A DNA stretch of 64,000 nucleotides, from the NCBI GenBank assembly GCA_963635575.1, contig CAVHFU010000002.1, forward strand, positions 1 to 64,000, read 5' to 3'. Positions 42,629 through 51,460 of this stretch are shown here, piece by piece; the stretch's first letter is position 1; every line of letters starts with the position of its first letter. The position numbers and the translations under genes were made by a program. Origin of the DNA: RGIG9151 sp963635575 (lineage in GTDB: Bacteria; Bacillota; Clostridia; TANB77; RGIG9151). The notes beneath the pieces were generated by a model. The model was not told the origin of the DNA. It searched no databases and worked only from the letters and a program-made list of their open reading frames with translations.

Positions 42629-42656
42629 TTGCAATTTTTACAAAACAATGTATAAT
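42629..42656 (+). promoter_or_regulatory. promoter for the small unknown gene at 42736
   Basis: TTGCAA, 16-bp spacer, perfect TATAAT; 79 bp upstream of the start codon. Confidence 0.6.
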
Positions 42657-42735
42657 TATTATGGTAACTAAATTTGTTGCTAGCCATTTTTTGGCGGACG
42701 TATTTAAAAATAATTATTTTTGGAGGATTTTTATC

Positions 42736-43071
42736 ATGGCACAGATCACTTTCACGACAAAGGCATGTTCTAATTGGATTCCTGCGACTAATAGGGTGAG
42801 TGCTAAGACACTTGCTACTTTTAATGAAATCGAGAAGGAGATAAAGAAAAATATAAAGAATAGAGGTCCATATCTCGAGCAATTTTTGTACGAGATGCGG
42901 GAAAATTTAAAAAGACCGGATTCTGCAACATGGCTTGAGGAAAACAGAAAGGAAAATAGAGAGTCAGTCTTCCTTATGCCCGATTTAGATCTGTTGTCAA
43001 CGGATTCTAAAGAATTGCGTATCGAGAAGTTAATTATCGGTGCAAAATTAATTGAAGTAATTGAAGCTTAA
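42736..43071 (+). CDS. small protein of unknown function
   Basis: About 111 residues from the ATG at 42736, 9 bases after TTGGAGGA; upstream in-frame starts lie in the promoter leader. Begins MAQITFTTKACSNW. The middle is helical and charged (EIEKEIKKNIKNRG, then EQFLYEMRENLKRP), and the end is regular and acidic-hydrophobic. No membrane segment, no known motif. The strong promoter and ribosome binding site suggest good expression. It is followed by a structured 140-bp spacer and a second small unknown protein of similar character, so the two may work together. Confidence 0.6.
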   Translation: MAQITFTTKACSNWIPATNRVSAKTLATFNEIEKEIKKNIKNRGPYLEQFLYEMRENLKRPDSATWLEENRKENRESVFLMPDLDLLSTDSKELRIEKLIIGAKLIEVIEA

Positions 43072-43144
43072 TTTTTTACTTGAAATAACTTAGGGAAAAG
43101 TTGCATTAAATCACAATGCAATGTAAACTAAACAAGTAAAAATT
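43070..43144 (+). other. structured intergenic element (nested inverted repeats)
   Basis: An outer 12-bp stem with one bulge (43070-43082 with 43133-43144) encloses a TTGCAT/ATGCAA hairpin (43101-43106 with 43116-43121). It starts at the stop of the upstream gene, and 70 bp farther the next gene begins. A further small palindrome, TTCGAA..TTCGAA, lies near 43157-43173. There is no T run, so this is not a standard terminator; it could be a leader RNA or a processing site. Confidence 0.45.
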
Positions 43145-43213
43145 ATTACGCTATGATTCGAATTTATTTCGAATTAAACCACCCCAACGATTATATATCA
43201 AGGAGGATTAAGT

Positions 43214-43501
43214 ATGTGGTGTTTTCTTAAGGACGAACTGTTAAAGGACATTGTTCCTACTATCGAGAAATTCACTGATGAGAGTGACAAGAAAAAGGCT
43301 GAGAATTTGGTAAAGAAGATTGATGATGTACTCGTTAAGACCGGAAGTGGTTATTCACTTGAGAAACTTTGGCAATCTGATGTAGAATTTAAGAAAGAAG
43401 TAGAGTACTTCGTAACTAGCAAAGATCCGTACTTGGGATTGTTCGGCGAAAAGATTGTGTGGCTTGTAACAAAAGCTCCGCATTTTTACAACGAAGACTA
43501 G
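43214..43501 (+). CDS. small protein of unknown function
   Basis: Protein of 95 residues, starting MWCFLKDELLKDIVPTIEKF, predicted mostly helical and cytosolic, with a Lys/Glu-rich first half and an aromatic C-terminus (TKAPHFYNED). The AAGGAGG site is strong. No promoter is evident in the spacer, so it may be transcribed with the gene at 42736 through the structured element. It ends at a good terminator. I do not recognise the family. Confidence 0.6.
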   Translation: MWCFLKDELLKDIVPTIEKFTDESDKKKAENLVKKIDDVLVKTGSGYSLEKLWQSDVEFKKEVEYFVTSKDPYLGLFGEKIVWLVTKAPHFYNED

Positions 43502-43518
43502 TTTAATATTTGACTTAG

Positions 43519-43545
43519 GAGCGACCGATAGGTCGCTCTATTTTT
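43519..43545 (+). terminator. intrinsic terminator
   Basis: GAGCGACC/GGTCGCTC stem with loop GATA, followed by TA and five T residues. Confidence 0.88.
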
Positions 43546-43560
43546 CTTTAAAAAAATGTA

Positions 43561-43587
43561 TTTACAAGTAAAAAAATATGGTACAAT
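43561..43587 (+). promoter_or_regulatory. extended -10 promoter for thyA
   Basis: TTTACA, 15-bp spacer, TACAAT with TGG directly upstream. Confidence 0.5.
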
Positions 43588-43623
43588 ACTCTAGGAAGGA
43601 ATTCATTATGGAGGTATTGTGTT

Positions 43624-44469
43624 ATGTCTAAATTTGATAAAATGTATTTAGATTTATGTAATAAGATACTTACAGAAGGAACTTATGTTCAAAATAGAAC
43701 CGGAATTTCTACATATAAATTACCACATCAGATTTTACAGTTTGATTTGGCTGAGGAGTTCCCAATTTTAACAACCAAACAAGTAGCTTTTAAACATGCG
43801 GTACTGGAAATGCTATGGATATATCAAGTACAAAGTAATGATGTTAGTTGGCTAAAAGATAGGGGAATTAAGATTTGGAATGAGTGGGAAATAGGCGAAG
43901 ACGGAACTTATATGGGAAAGAATTTCGGTAAAGAATGGGCCGGGACGATAGGAACAGCATATGGTTGGATAGTAAATAAGTATAAACTTACTCAAAACTT
44001 AATTAACACATTAAAAAATAATCCTACTGATAGAAGGATGATAATGTCTTTATGGCAAAATGAATTTTTACCTACGGCGGCTCTTCCTTCTTGTGTTTGG
44101 AATACACAGTGGGATGTTACTGATGGTAAACTTAATTGCTTACTTAATGTTCGCTCTAATGATGTTCCGTTAGGAATGCCTTTTAATGTAACACAATATG
44201 CCGTTTTAATTCACTTACTTGCACATGTTACAGGATTAAAACCTGGTATTTTTACATATGTAATTAATAATGCACATATTTATGAAAATCAAATTGAAGG
44301 AATTAAGGAGCAAATGAAACGCTTAGATAATGCCTTGCCTGCTCCTAAACTTTGGATTAATGAGGAAATAGATGATTTCTTTAAATTCGATAATTCAAAA
44401 GAGCTAAAAGATATAAAATTAATAAATTATGAGCATTTAGGAAAGATTTCTATGCCGGTGGCGGTATAA
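43624..44469 (+). CDS. thyA: thymidylate synthase ThyA
   Basis: Protein of 281 residues. It methylates dUMP using methylene-tetrahydrofolate. RTGISTYKL near the N-terminus, DRRMIMSLWQ (Arg pair for phosphate), the active Cys at about residue 157 in LPSCVWNTQWDV, and RSNDVPLGMPFNVTQYA. The active-site surrounding differs from the classical PCH motif, with Ser before and Val after the Cys, as in a subset of Firmicutes enzymes. It is the first gene of thyA-folA-oadA-like-pseudoATPase. The dihydrofolate it releases is the substrate of the next gene product. Confidence 0.92.
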   Translation: MSKFDKMYLDLCNKILTEGTYVQNRTGISTYKLPHQILQFDLAEEFPILTTKQVAFKHAVLEMLWIYQVQSNDVSWLKDRGIKIWNEWEIGEDGTYMGKNFGKEWAGTIGTAYGWIVNKYKLTQNLINTLKNNPTDRRMIMSLWQNEFLPTAALPSCVWNTQWDVTDGKLNCLLNVRSNDVPLGMPFNVTQYAVLIHLLAHVTGLKPGIFTYVINNAHIYENQIEGIKEQMKRLDNALPAPKLWINEEIDDFFKFDNSKELKDIKLINYEHLGKISMPVAV

Positions 44470-44481
44470 AGGAGAAAAAAT

Positions 44482-44976
44482 ATGATTAATATTATTGCTG
44501 CAATTGGCAAAAATAATGAGCTGGGTAAAGATAATAGCTTGATTTGGAATATTCCTAAAGATTTAAAGTTCTTTAGAGAGAAGACTAAAAATTCTATTAT
44601 AGTTATGGGAAGAAATACTTTTAATTCTTTGCCTAGGATTTTACCGGGTAGAAAGCATATTATTTTATCAAGTACAAATAATTTTAATAAAGAGATAAAT
44701 GATGATGTAACAGTTATAAATAATAAAGAGGATTTAATTAATTTATGTAAGAAAATTAGTGAAAATAATGAGGTTTTTATTATTGGAGGAGCTTCATTAT
44801 ACAGTATGTTTATAGATATTGCAGATGTTTTGTATATAACACACATAGAAAAAGTTGAAGAAGCAGCCGATGTATATTTTCCTAAAATAGATGAAGCTAA
44901 GTGGAAGAAAAATATTTTAGCAAATGATGAAGATAATAATATAAAATTTTCTTGGGTAGAGTACACTAAAATTTAG
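44482..44976 (+). CDS. folA: dihydrofolate reductase
   Basis: Protein of 164 residues. Motifs: INIIAAIGKNNELGKDNSLIW at the N-terminus (in parts: IIAAIGKNNELGKD and LIWNIPKDLKFF), VMGRNTFNSLP, and FIIGGASLYSMF for NADPH. It regenerates tetrahydrofolate after ThyA. It lies 12 bp after thyA with an AAGGAG site; the pairing is classical. Length is normal for bacterial DHFR. Confidence 0.93.
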   Translation: MINIIAAIGKNNELGKDNSLIWNIPKDLKFFREKTKNSIIVMGRNTFNSLPRILPGRKHIILSSTNNFNKEINDDVTVINNKEDLINLCKKISENNEVFIIGGASLYSMFIDIADVLYITHIEKVEEAADVYFPKIDEAKWKKNILANDEDNNIKFSWVEYTKI

Positions 44977-44994
44977 TGAAAGGAAGATATTATT

Positions 44995-46392
44995 ATGAAG
45001 AAAGTTGGTATTACCGAAACGATACTTCGTGACGGACATCAATCGCTTATTGCGACAAGAATGACTACTGATGAGATGTTACCTGCATTAGAAAAGCTTG
45101 ATGCTATTGGGTATAATGCATTAGAATGTTGGGGTGGTGCTACATTTGATGTATGTATGAGATTTCTAAAAGAGGACCCGTGGGTAAGACTTAGAAAGAT
45201 TAGGGAAACAGTAAAAAATACGAAGCTACAAATGTTGCTTCGTGGTCAAAATTTACTTGGATACAAAAATTATTCGGATGATGTTGTTGAGTATTTCGTT
45301 AAAAAATCTATTTCAAACGGAATAGATATTATTAGAATATTTGATGCATTAAATGATTTTAGAAATATTGAAACTGCAATAGAAGCATGTAAACATGAAG
45401 GCGGACACGCCCAGGCAACTATATGCTATACAACAAGTCCGGTTCACAGTATAGATGGATTTGTGGAAGATGCACGACGTTTATATAATATGGGTGCGGA
45501 TTCTATATGTATTAAAGATATGGCTGGAATATTACTTCCGTATACTGCTTATGAGTTGGTTAAGAGGATAAAAGAATATGTTAATTTACCTATTGAACTT
45601 CATACGCATTATACTGCAGGTACTGGTTCAATGACTTATCTAAAGGCTATTGAGGCGGGATGTGATATAATAGATACAGCACTTTCTCCATTTGCGTTAG
45701 GTACTTCACAGCCTTCTACCGAAGCAATGGTAGCAACACTTAATGGAAATGAGTTTGATACAGGACTTGATTTATCTGCTTTTGCTGATGTTTCTAACTA
45801 TTTTAATGGAATTAAAGAAAAATATATACAAAATGGAATGCTTGACTCTAAAGTTATGTCGGCAGATTCAAATGTACTTATTTACCAAGTACCTGGTGGA
45901 ATGCTTTCTAATTTAGTTTCACAGTTAAAACAACAAAATGCGATGGATAAGTTTAATGAGGCATTAGCAGAAGTGCCTAGAGTTCGTGAAGATATGGGGT
46001 TCCCTCCTCTAGTTACGCCTACAAGCCAAATTGTAGGTACGCAGGCTGTGTTAAATGTAATTATGGGTGAGAGATATAAGATGGTTACAAAAGAAACAAA
46101 AGGATTGGTAAGAGGAGAATACGGAAGAACTCCTGTACCTATTTCTGAGGAAATAGTGAAAAAAATTATTGGTGATGAAACTGTTATTAGCTATAGACCT
46201 GCTAATCGAATACCGCCGGAACTTGATAAAATGCGTAAAGAAATGAATGAATATTTTGAGCAAGATGAAGATGTTTTGTCTTATGCATTATTTCCTAATA
46301 TTGCATTAGATTTTTTTAAGCTAAGGCGTGCAGAAAAATATGGGATAGAATCAGAATTTACTGATTTTGAAAATAAAGTAACGATTATATAA
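44995..46392 (+). CDS. oadA: oxaloacetate decarboxylase alpha-subunit / pyruvate carboxylase subunit B-like carboxyltransferase
   Basis: Protein of 465 residues with a DRE-TIM carboxyltransferase domain: TETILRDGHQSL at the N-terminus, ALECWGGATFD, the metal-binding ELHTHYTAGTG, and the conserved KDMAG segment with the catalytic Lys. A PYC_OADA second domain follows (GMLSNL to YGRTP). The C-terminal biotinyl domain of full-length OadA is absent, so a separate biotin carrier would be needed; none is in the window. It could decarboxylate oxaloacetate or act with a biotin carboxylase subunit. The gene lies 18 bp after folA. Confidence 0.85.
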   Translation: MKKVGITETILRDGHQSLIATRMTTDEMLPALEKLDAIGYNALECWGGATFDVCMRFLKEDPWVRLRKIRETVKNTKLQMLLRGQNLLGYKNYSDDVVEYFVKKSISNGIDIIRIFDALNDFRNIETAIEACKHEGGHAQATICYTTSPVHSIDGFVEDARRLYNMGADSICIKDMAGILLPYTAYELVKRIKEYVNLPIELHTHYTAGTGSMTYLKAIEAGCDIIDTALSPFALGTSQPSTEAMVATLNGNEFDTGLDLSAFADVSNYFNGIKEKYIQNGMLDSKVMSADSNVLIYQVPGGMLSNLVSQLKQQNAMDKFNEALAEVPRVREDMGFPPLVTPTSQIVGTQAVLNVIMGERYKMVTKETKGLVRGEYGRTPVPISEEIVKKIIGDETVISYRPANRIPPELDKMRKEMNEYFEQDEDVLSYALFPNIALDFFKLRRAEKYGIESEFTDFENKVTII

Positions 46393-46406
46393 GAGGAGTT
46401 AAATTT

Positions 46407-48053
46407 ATGGGCAAGTTTTTTGGATTTAATGAAAATTATGTGGGATTATCTGATAATGAGGCGTGGCTTAGAGTTTACGACAAAGGTAAAAATTTAATGC
46501 CTATAAAAAACAAAAAAATTCAACACAAATATAATAATATGTTTAGAAAAAAGACTAAAGTTATAAGAAGTGGAATTTCAAAATCCGTAAAAACAGATTG
46601 CCTTGTTCCAGAGGATATAATTTTGGTTGAAAAAGGCGATTTTGTGCCTGTTGATGGCATTGTTTTAGAGGCAAACAATCTTTATATGGAAAATGATATT
46701 GGCTTTAGTTCTGCTAACATTGAAGTTGGAGAACAATATTATGATAAGGATAAGCCTGTTTACCAAGGGATGAAAGTAAAGTCTGGAAAGGGTTTAATTA
46801 GGGCGGAAAAGACAGGTACTGAGACTTTACTTGGAGAGCAGGTAAAAGAAATTGATTTATTTAACAAAAAGGAAAGTAAGACTGCGAAGAAGTTTCTCGT
46901 TTTTTCCGGAATATTAACAATTATACTATTTTTTATTGCTATTGGCATTCAATTCTTTAATTCTAAAGATTTCGGAATTGCTTTAAAATATGGTGTTATA
47001 ATGCTTATTGCAGCTTTTCCGGTTAGTTTTTTAATTACAGTATTTATAAGAGTGTTTATGCAATTAGATATTTTTAAGAAATTCGGGCTTGTATTAAAAA
47101 ACAAAAAGTATTTATTTGATTTTAGGAAATTAGATATTATTTGCATAGATAAGAAATTTCTTATTCAAGATTTTACAAAGTACATTCAAGATATTTTTAA
47201 TGCAGGAATTAGAGTTGCCGTTATTAGTGATACTTCTTTGGAGGATACATTAAAATCAGCAAATGAAGCCGGAATTGACACTAAAAATACGACATATTTT
47301 TCAGGTGATGAACTCGATAGAATGGGAAAAGACGAGTATGTAAAGGCTATATGTGAGGGAATAGTATTTTATAATATAAGCCATAAGCAAAAAAGCAAAA
47401 TTATAAAAACATTTGAGGAAGTAAAAATAAATGTGCTATGTGCTGGAGCCGGAATAGAAGATTTAGCAAGTATATGGGAAGCGTATATCGGACTTTCAAG
47501 CAATAGGACTAAAAGGAGTATAGATAGAGGATTGGCTGATTTGCTAATATCTGGGAATAATTTTTCTGCGGTATATAGGCTGGTAAAGAGCAGAATAGAA
47601 TTTAGAAAGACAATTATTTCAAGTTTTAAGCTAAATGTTATTTTTCAGATTCCTTTGGCGTTTTTGACTTTATTTGCTATTATAAGCAATATAAGTATTT
47701 TTAATTTTGCTTTTCATGTTCTAGTATTAGAGTTTATAATTATTCCGTTATTATTGATGTTTTCTGTTAGAGGCTACAACGAAAAAGAAATATTTGTTCC
47801 GTATGAAAACGAGCTAAAAATAAAGAGTATTGCTAAAATGATTGGCTCTGGCTTAATTATTTTAGCTATTTTGACTGTGGGTTATGTTGGATTAAATGTT
47901 TTAATTGAGAATGAATTCATAAATGTAAGTATTATTGTTGTAATGTTAACACTGTTCTATTGGATATGCAGTAAGTTAAATCAAAAGGTAGTTAAAAAAA
48001 ACAAAGAAGTGAATAAAAAGGAAGTAAAAATAAAAGAACAAACCATAATTTAA
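46407..48053 (+). CDS. degenerate P-type ATPase-like membrane protein (pseudoenzyme)
   Basis: Protein of 548 residues. The actuator-domain segment is clear (CLVPEDIILVEKGDFVPVDG, residues ~70-90), and membrane helices lie at ~165-215 and ~415-525 as in P-type ATPases. But TGES is replaced by SSAN-IEVGEQ, and the phosphorylation motif DKTGT reads DKKFL around Asp248. Only about 25 residues separate it from the hinge-like AVISDTS, so the nucleotide-binding domain is missing. The GDGxND motif reads AGAGIED. The protein is ~300 residues shorter than a real pump. The frame is intact and well initiated (AGAGGAG), so it is probably expressed. Regulatory or structural role unknown. Confidence 0.75.
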   Translation: MGKFFGFNENYVGLSDNEAWLRVYDKGKNLMPIKNKKIQHKYNNMFRKKTKVIRSGISKSVKTDCLVPEDIILVEKGDFVPVDGIVLEANNLYMENDIGFSSANIEVGEQYYDKDKPVYQGMKVKSGKGLIRAEKTGTETLLGEQVKEIDLFNKKESKTAKKFLVFSGILTIILFFIAIGIQFFNSKDFGIALKYGVIMLIAAFPVSFLITVFIRVFMQLDIFKKFGLVLKNKKYLFDFRKLDIICIDKKFLIQDFTKYIQDIFNAGIRVAVISDTSLEDTLKSANEAGIDTKNTTYFSGDELDRMGKDEYVKAICEGIVFYNISHKQKSKIIKTFEEVKINVLCAGAGIEDLASIWEAYIGLSSNRTKRSIDRGLADLLISGNNFSAVYRLVKSRIEFRKTIISSFKLNVIFQIPLAFLTLFAIISNISIFNFAFHVLVLEFIIIPLLLMFSVRGYNEKEIFVPYENELKIKSIAKMIGSGLIILAILTVGYVGLNVLIENEFINVSIIVVMLTLFYWICSKLNQKVVKKNKEVNKKEVKIKEQTII

Positions 48054-48073
48054 TTGTTATGGTTTGTTCTTTT
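48032..48073. terminator. bidirectional terminator
   Basis: Perfect 17-bp stem (48032-48048 with 48057-48073). The stop codon of the upstream gene is in the loop. Lies between convergent genes. Confidence 0.85.
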
Positions 48074-48077
48074 AGGG

Positions 48078-48434
48078 TTAATTTTTTATTTTTGGTCTGA
48101 ATATTAATCCAACTAAGAAACTAAAGAAGATAGCAGCACCTACTCCGGCTGCAGTAGCTTTTATTCCGCCTGTGAATATTCCTAAGAAACCATAGGTTGA
48201 AACTTCTTTGAATACTCCTTTTACTAAGGAATAGCCGAATCCTGTGAGTGGCACGGTTGCACCTGCTCCGCCGAATTTTACAATTGGTTCGTATATACCT
48301 ATTGCTGTTAGAATTACACCTGTAACGATGAAAGTCACTAAAATTCTTGCTGGTGTTAATTTTGTTTTGTCAATTAATATTTGTCCGATGGCGCATATTA
48401 TGCCGCCGGTTATGAATGCAGTTAAATATGACAT
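48078..48434 (-). CDS. spoVAE: stage V sporulation protein AE
   Basis: Protein of 118 residues, four membrane helices, with GGIICAIGQILID at the start and VPLTGFGYSLVKG in the middle, which match SpoVAE (the AEb type). With SpoVAC and SpoVAD it forms the channel complex that moves dipicolinic acid-calcium into the spore and out at germination. It lies 12 bp downstream of spoVAD and is the last gene of the set. Confidence 0.9.
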   Translation of the reverse strand: MSYLTAFITGGIICAIGQILIDKTKLTPARILVTFIVTGVILTAIGIYEPIVKFGGAGATVPLTGFGYSLVKGVFKEVSTYGFLGIFTGGIKATAAGVGAAIFFSFLVGLIFRPKIKN

Positions 48435-48446
48435 TGTTATACCTCC

Positions 48447-49451
48447 TTAATTTTCTATTGAAATTGCGTGAGCTATTCCGGAAATTGATTCTCCTTGTTG
48501 AATTGCAGTTGTACTCATAAGTGCACCGGTTGCGACAAGAAGAATTCTGTTTAATTCTTTTTTCATTAATTTTTCATAGAGGTATCCGCAAAATACTGTT
48601 CCGCAACAAGCACATCCGCTACCACCCGAATGAGTGTCCTGTTGTGATTTGTCAAAAATTAAGATTCCACAATCATTGTATCTGGTTTTTATATTTATCC
48701 CTTGCTTGTAGAGCATATCTTTTACAATTTCGCCACCGATATGTCCTAAATCTCCAGTTACTATTAAATCATAATAATTTGGGTCTCTGCCTGTTTCCGT
48801 TAAGTGTGAATATATCGTGTCTGCTGCTGCCGGAGCCATTGCCGCTCCCATATTATTTGCATCTTTTATGCCCATATCTACGATTTTTCCGATTGTTACA
48901 TTTGTTATTTTAGGTCCAATATTATCTGTTGATATAATTGCCGCTCCCGAGCCTGTTACTGTCCATTGAGATGTTGGCGGACGTTGGTTCCCTAGTTCTA
49001 GTGGGAATCTAAATTGTCTTTCTGCCGAGCAGAAATGACTAGAGGTTACAGCTAAAATATTGTTTGCGAATCCGCCATCAACTAGCATTGAACCCACAGC
49101 CATAGATTCTACCATTGTGGAACAGGCACCATATAATCCGATAAATGGTATTTCACTATCTCTTATTGCATACGACGATGAAATACATTGATTTAATAAG
49201 TCCCCGGCAAGGACATAATTAATGTCATCCGGAGTTTTTTGAGCTTTTTGTAAAACTTTGTTTATAGTTTCTTTTGCCAGTTTTGATTCTGTTTTCTCAA
49301 AGCTTTTTTCACCCCAGTACTCATCTTCTAAAATATAATCAAAGTATTTCTTAAGAGGACCTTCGCCTTCTTTTTTACCTACAATGGAGGCTGTTTGTAT
49401 AATGTGTGGTGTACTGTTTAGCGAAACAGTACTTTTTCCCAGTCTTTTCAT
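48447..49451 (-). CDS. spoVAD: stage V sporulation protein AD
   Basis: Protein of 334 residues. Thiolase-like fold of SpoVAD: ASIVGKKEGEGPLKKYFD near the N-terminus, FIGLYGACSTMVESMAVG in the middle (with the buried Cys), and DSHSGGSGCACCG-like segment near the C-terminus (read here as THSGGSGCACCGT). SpoVAD binds dipicolinic acid. It is in the order spoVAC-spoVAD-spoVAE, the usual minimum set in Clostridia. The ATG follows a GGAG-type site 18 bp after spoVAC. Confidence 0.92.
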   Translation of the reverse strand: MKRLGKSTVSLNSTPHIIQTASIVGKKEGEGPLKKYFDYILEDEYWGEKSFEKTESKLAKETINKVLQKAQKTPDDINYVLAGDLLNQCISSSYAIRDSEIPFIGLYGACSTMVESMAVGSMLVDGGFANNILAVTSSHFCSAERQFRFPLELGNQRPPTSQWTVTGSGAAIISTDNIGPKITNVTIGKIVDMGIKDANNMGAAMAPAAADTIYSHLTETGRDPNYYDLIVTGDLGHIGGEIVKDMLYKQGINIKTRYNDCGILIFDKSQQDTHSGGSGCACCGTVFCGYLYEKLMKKELNRILLVATGALMSTTAIQQGESISGIAHAISIEN

Positions 49452-49468
49452 AAAGTGCTCCTTTCTGG

Positions 49469-49915
49469 TTATAGGTTAAATATAAAATAGAGAAAACCAA
49501 CTACGATAGATGAAGAGATACCGTAAACAAGCACGGGACCTGCAACTGTGAACATTTTTGCACCGAGTCCCATTACAAGACCTTCAGATTTATATTCCAT
49601 TGCCGGAGAGGCAATAGAATTTGCAAATCCGGTAATTGGAACTACCGAACCGGCTCCGGCACGTTTCCCAATTGCGTCATATAAGTCAAACGCGGTTAAA
49701 ATTATAGCAATTAGTATAAGAAGTATAGAAGTAATTGCTGAGACTGTGTCTTTAGGTAATCCACGAGCTGTAAAAAAGTTAGTTATAAATTGACCTATTA
49801 TACATATGATTCCTCCAACTACGAATGCCCAAACCATATTTTTTGCAAGTGGACTGTTTGGAGATTTTTTATCTACATACTTTGAATATTCGACTTGCGT
49901 AAATTGCTTATTCAT
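49469..49915 (-). CDS. spoVAC: stage V sporulation protein AC
   Basis: About 148 residues from the ATG at 49915, 6 bases after GTGAGGATT; an upstream GTG falls in that site. Four membrane helices, beginning after PNSPLAKNMVWAFVVGGIIC, with the VVPITGFANSIASPAMEYKSEG segment conserved in SpoVAC (quoted in part). SpoVAC acts as a mechanosensitive channel in the spore inner membrane. It lies 19 bp downstream of ypeB, so one transcript covers all four germination/DPA genes. Confidence 0.9.
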   Translation of the reverse strand: MNKQFTQVEYSKYVDKKSPNSPLAKNMVWAFVVGGIICIIGQFITNFFTARGLPKDTVSAITSILLILIAIILTAFDLYDAIGKRAGAGSVVPITGFANSIASPAMEYKSEGLVMGLGAKMFTVAGPVLVYGISSSIVVGFLYFIFNL

Positions 49916-49934
49916 TTTTATAATCCTCACTTTC

Positions 49935-51317
49935 CTAAATTGTTAGTATTCCGTTTGGAGTGTTTATTATTATTAAAATATCCTCTTCATTTCCTGTTTC
50001 TGCGTTTATATAAACAATAAAGTCTCTATCATTTACTTTACCTGTGAATTCATATACTAAAACTTCTGTTTTTACTTCTGTTGGAATTATTGCTAGTCCT
50101 GAACTTTTGGCATTTAGATCTTTATTTATTAGTTCTTTTGCTTGGGCTTCTGTAATTTTTGGAGTGGTTATGTCACGTTTATGATGTGAAAATAAATATC
50201 CTGCTGATTCAAAGCCTAATGTTTCTCCGCTATCTAGAGCGACAGATACTTTTACTAAGTCGGCATATACGGTAACATTATCTTGTCTATACGCAAAGTT
50301 TATTGTTGCAATGTTATTTTGTTCTATATAATAAGTTGCTTCCATACTGTCAAGTCCGCGAGAAGAGAGAAAATCTTTAGCTTTTTGTTTTGCATCATCT
50401 ATAGATAAGGTCTTATCTTTTACATCACGATTGTAGAGCATCCATATTACATGTCCGCCAACTTTTGAAATATCCATATTTGCTTCATTATCGTCAGTTA
50501 GTTTTGCAGTAATGCTATAACAAGGAATTTTTGAATTGTTTGAGTCGCTAATTGAAATTATTTCTTTTACTTTATTTTTTCCTAGGAAAGTTGTTGCTAT
50601 ATTTTTTGCTTCTTCGGCAGAAATAGGATTTCCGGTTATTCCTCTTGGCTCCATATTGGTTATATGATCGGAAAAAGGTCCGTCATAAATAAGCCCGGGA
50701 TAATCTTGAAATGTGTCAGAGACTTGTTCAAATATATTTGAATTATCTGTTTGATTGACTTGTTTAAATGTTGATGAGCCTTTTTTCTTTATTTCGTTCC
50801 AATACATTCTACCTCCTCCGATTTGACCGGATAACTCAGACATACTGTTTTGAAGTTTTGTAGCATAGTTGGATAGGGATTTTATTTGAGATAGTTGCTC
50901 ATCAGATAATGCTTTTTGCTCAATTGTTTGCATTGTAAGTGCATGGGAAAAATCACTTGTTTGGGATAAAAATTTTGATGTTTGGGCGATTAGATTTTGC
51001 TCAATTGGAAGTTGTACTAAATTTGTTTTTGCTAAATTTGATTGACGCCATATTTCACTCATTGTTTTTGCCCCATGTACAGGGTCTTTACTTACTAATG
51101 CTTTGGCGAGTAATGTGTCTATATTTTCAACATAAGCGGCCAGTTCATAAAATGCATGGTTATAACCGTTTTCTAAAGCTTGTTTGTTATCGTTTCTTAT
51201 TTTAAAAATGTAGCCGAGTAGAATAAGTATTATAAGAAAACTGGTTATTACAATAGTAAACATATGTCTGTCTCTTAATCTGTTTCTCCAGTCTTTTAAT
51301 TTTTCAGTAAAATTCAT
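49935..51317 (-). CDS. ypeB: germination protein YpeB
   Basis: Protein of 460 residues. A single N-terminal membrane helix (about residues 20-38), a helical region to about 200 and C-terminal PepSY-type repeats (ISAEEAKNIATTFLG, then SIDDAKQKAKDFLSSRG, then ITEAQAKELINKDLN). YpeB partners the cortex-lytic enzyme SleB in spores. No sleB is adjacent: the upstream neighbour is the divergent upp gene. Joined here with spoVAC-AD-AE. A weak forespore-type promoter (GTATA and AAAAATA, 17 bp apart) may lie upstream near 51345-51380. Confidence 0.88.
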   Translation of the reverse strand: MNFTEKLKDWRNRLRDRHMFTIVITSFLIILILLGYIFKIRNDNKQALENGYNHAFYELAAYVENIDTLLAKALVSKDPVHGAKTMSEIWRQSNLAKTNLVQLPIEQNLIAQTSKFLSQTSDFSHALTMQTIEQKALSDEQLSQIKSLSNYATKLQNSMSELSGQIGGGRMYWNEIKKKGSSTFKQVNQTDNSNIFEQVSDTFQDYPGLIYDGPFSDHITNMEPRGITGNPISAEEAKNIATTFLGKNKVKEIISISDSNNSKIPCYSITAKLTDDNEANMDISKVGGHVIWMLYNRDVKDKTLSIDDAKQKAKDFLSSRGLDSMEATYYIEQNNIATINFAYRQDNVTVYADLVKVSVALDSGETLGFESAGYLFSHHKRDITTPKITEAQAKELINKDLNAKSSGLAIIPTEVKTEVLVYEFTGKVNDRDFIVYINAETGNEEDILIIINTPNGILTI

Positions 51318-51389
51318 AAGCTTAATCCTCCATAAAGTTTCTTGTCCTAACTATTTTTAACAAAAAAATATAAAATATACATTAGTGTA

Positions 51390-51419
51390 TTGCTATTTAG
51401 AGAAGGATTATGGTAAAAT
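51390..51419 (+). promoter_or_regulatory. promoter for upp
   Basis: TTGCTA, 18-bp spacer, TAAAAT with an upstream TGG. The expected transcript start is near 51426. Confidence 0.55.
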
Positions 51420-51430
51420 AAAAAAGGGTC

Positions 51431-51460
51431 CCAAAGTAAGAAAAACTTTGGAATTTTTTT
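51431..51460 (+). terminator. leader terminator (attenuator) upstream of upp
   Basis: CCAAAGT/ACTTTGG stem (51431-51437 with 51445-51451) and seven T residues, between the promoter and upp, with no later promoter visible. Confidence 0.65.
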
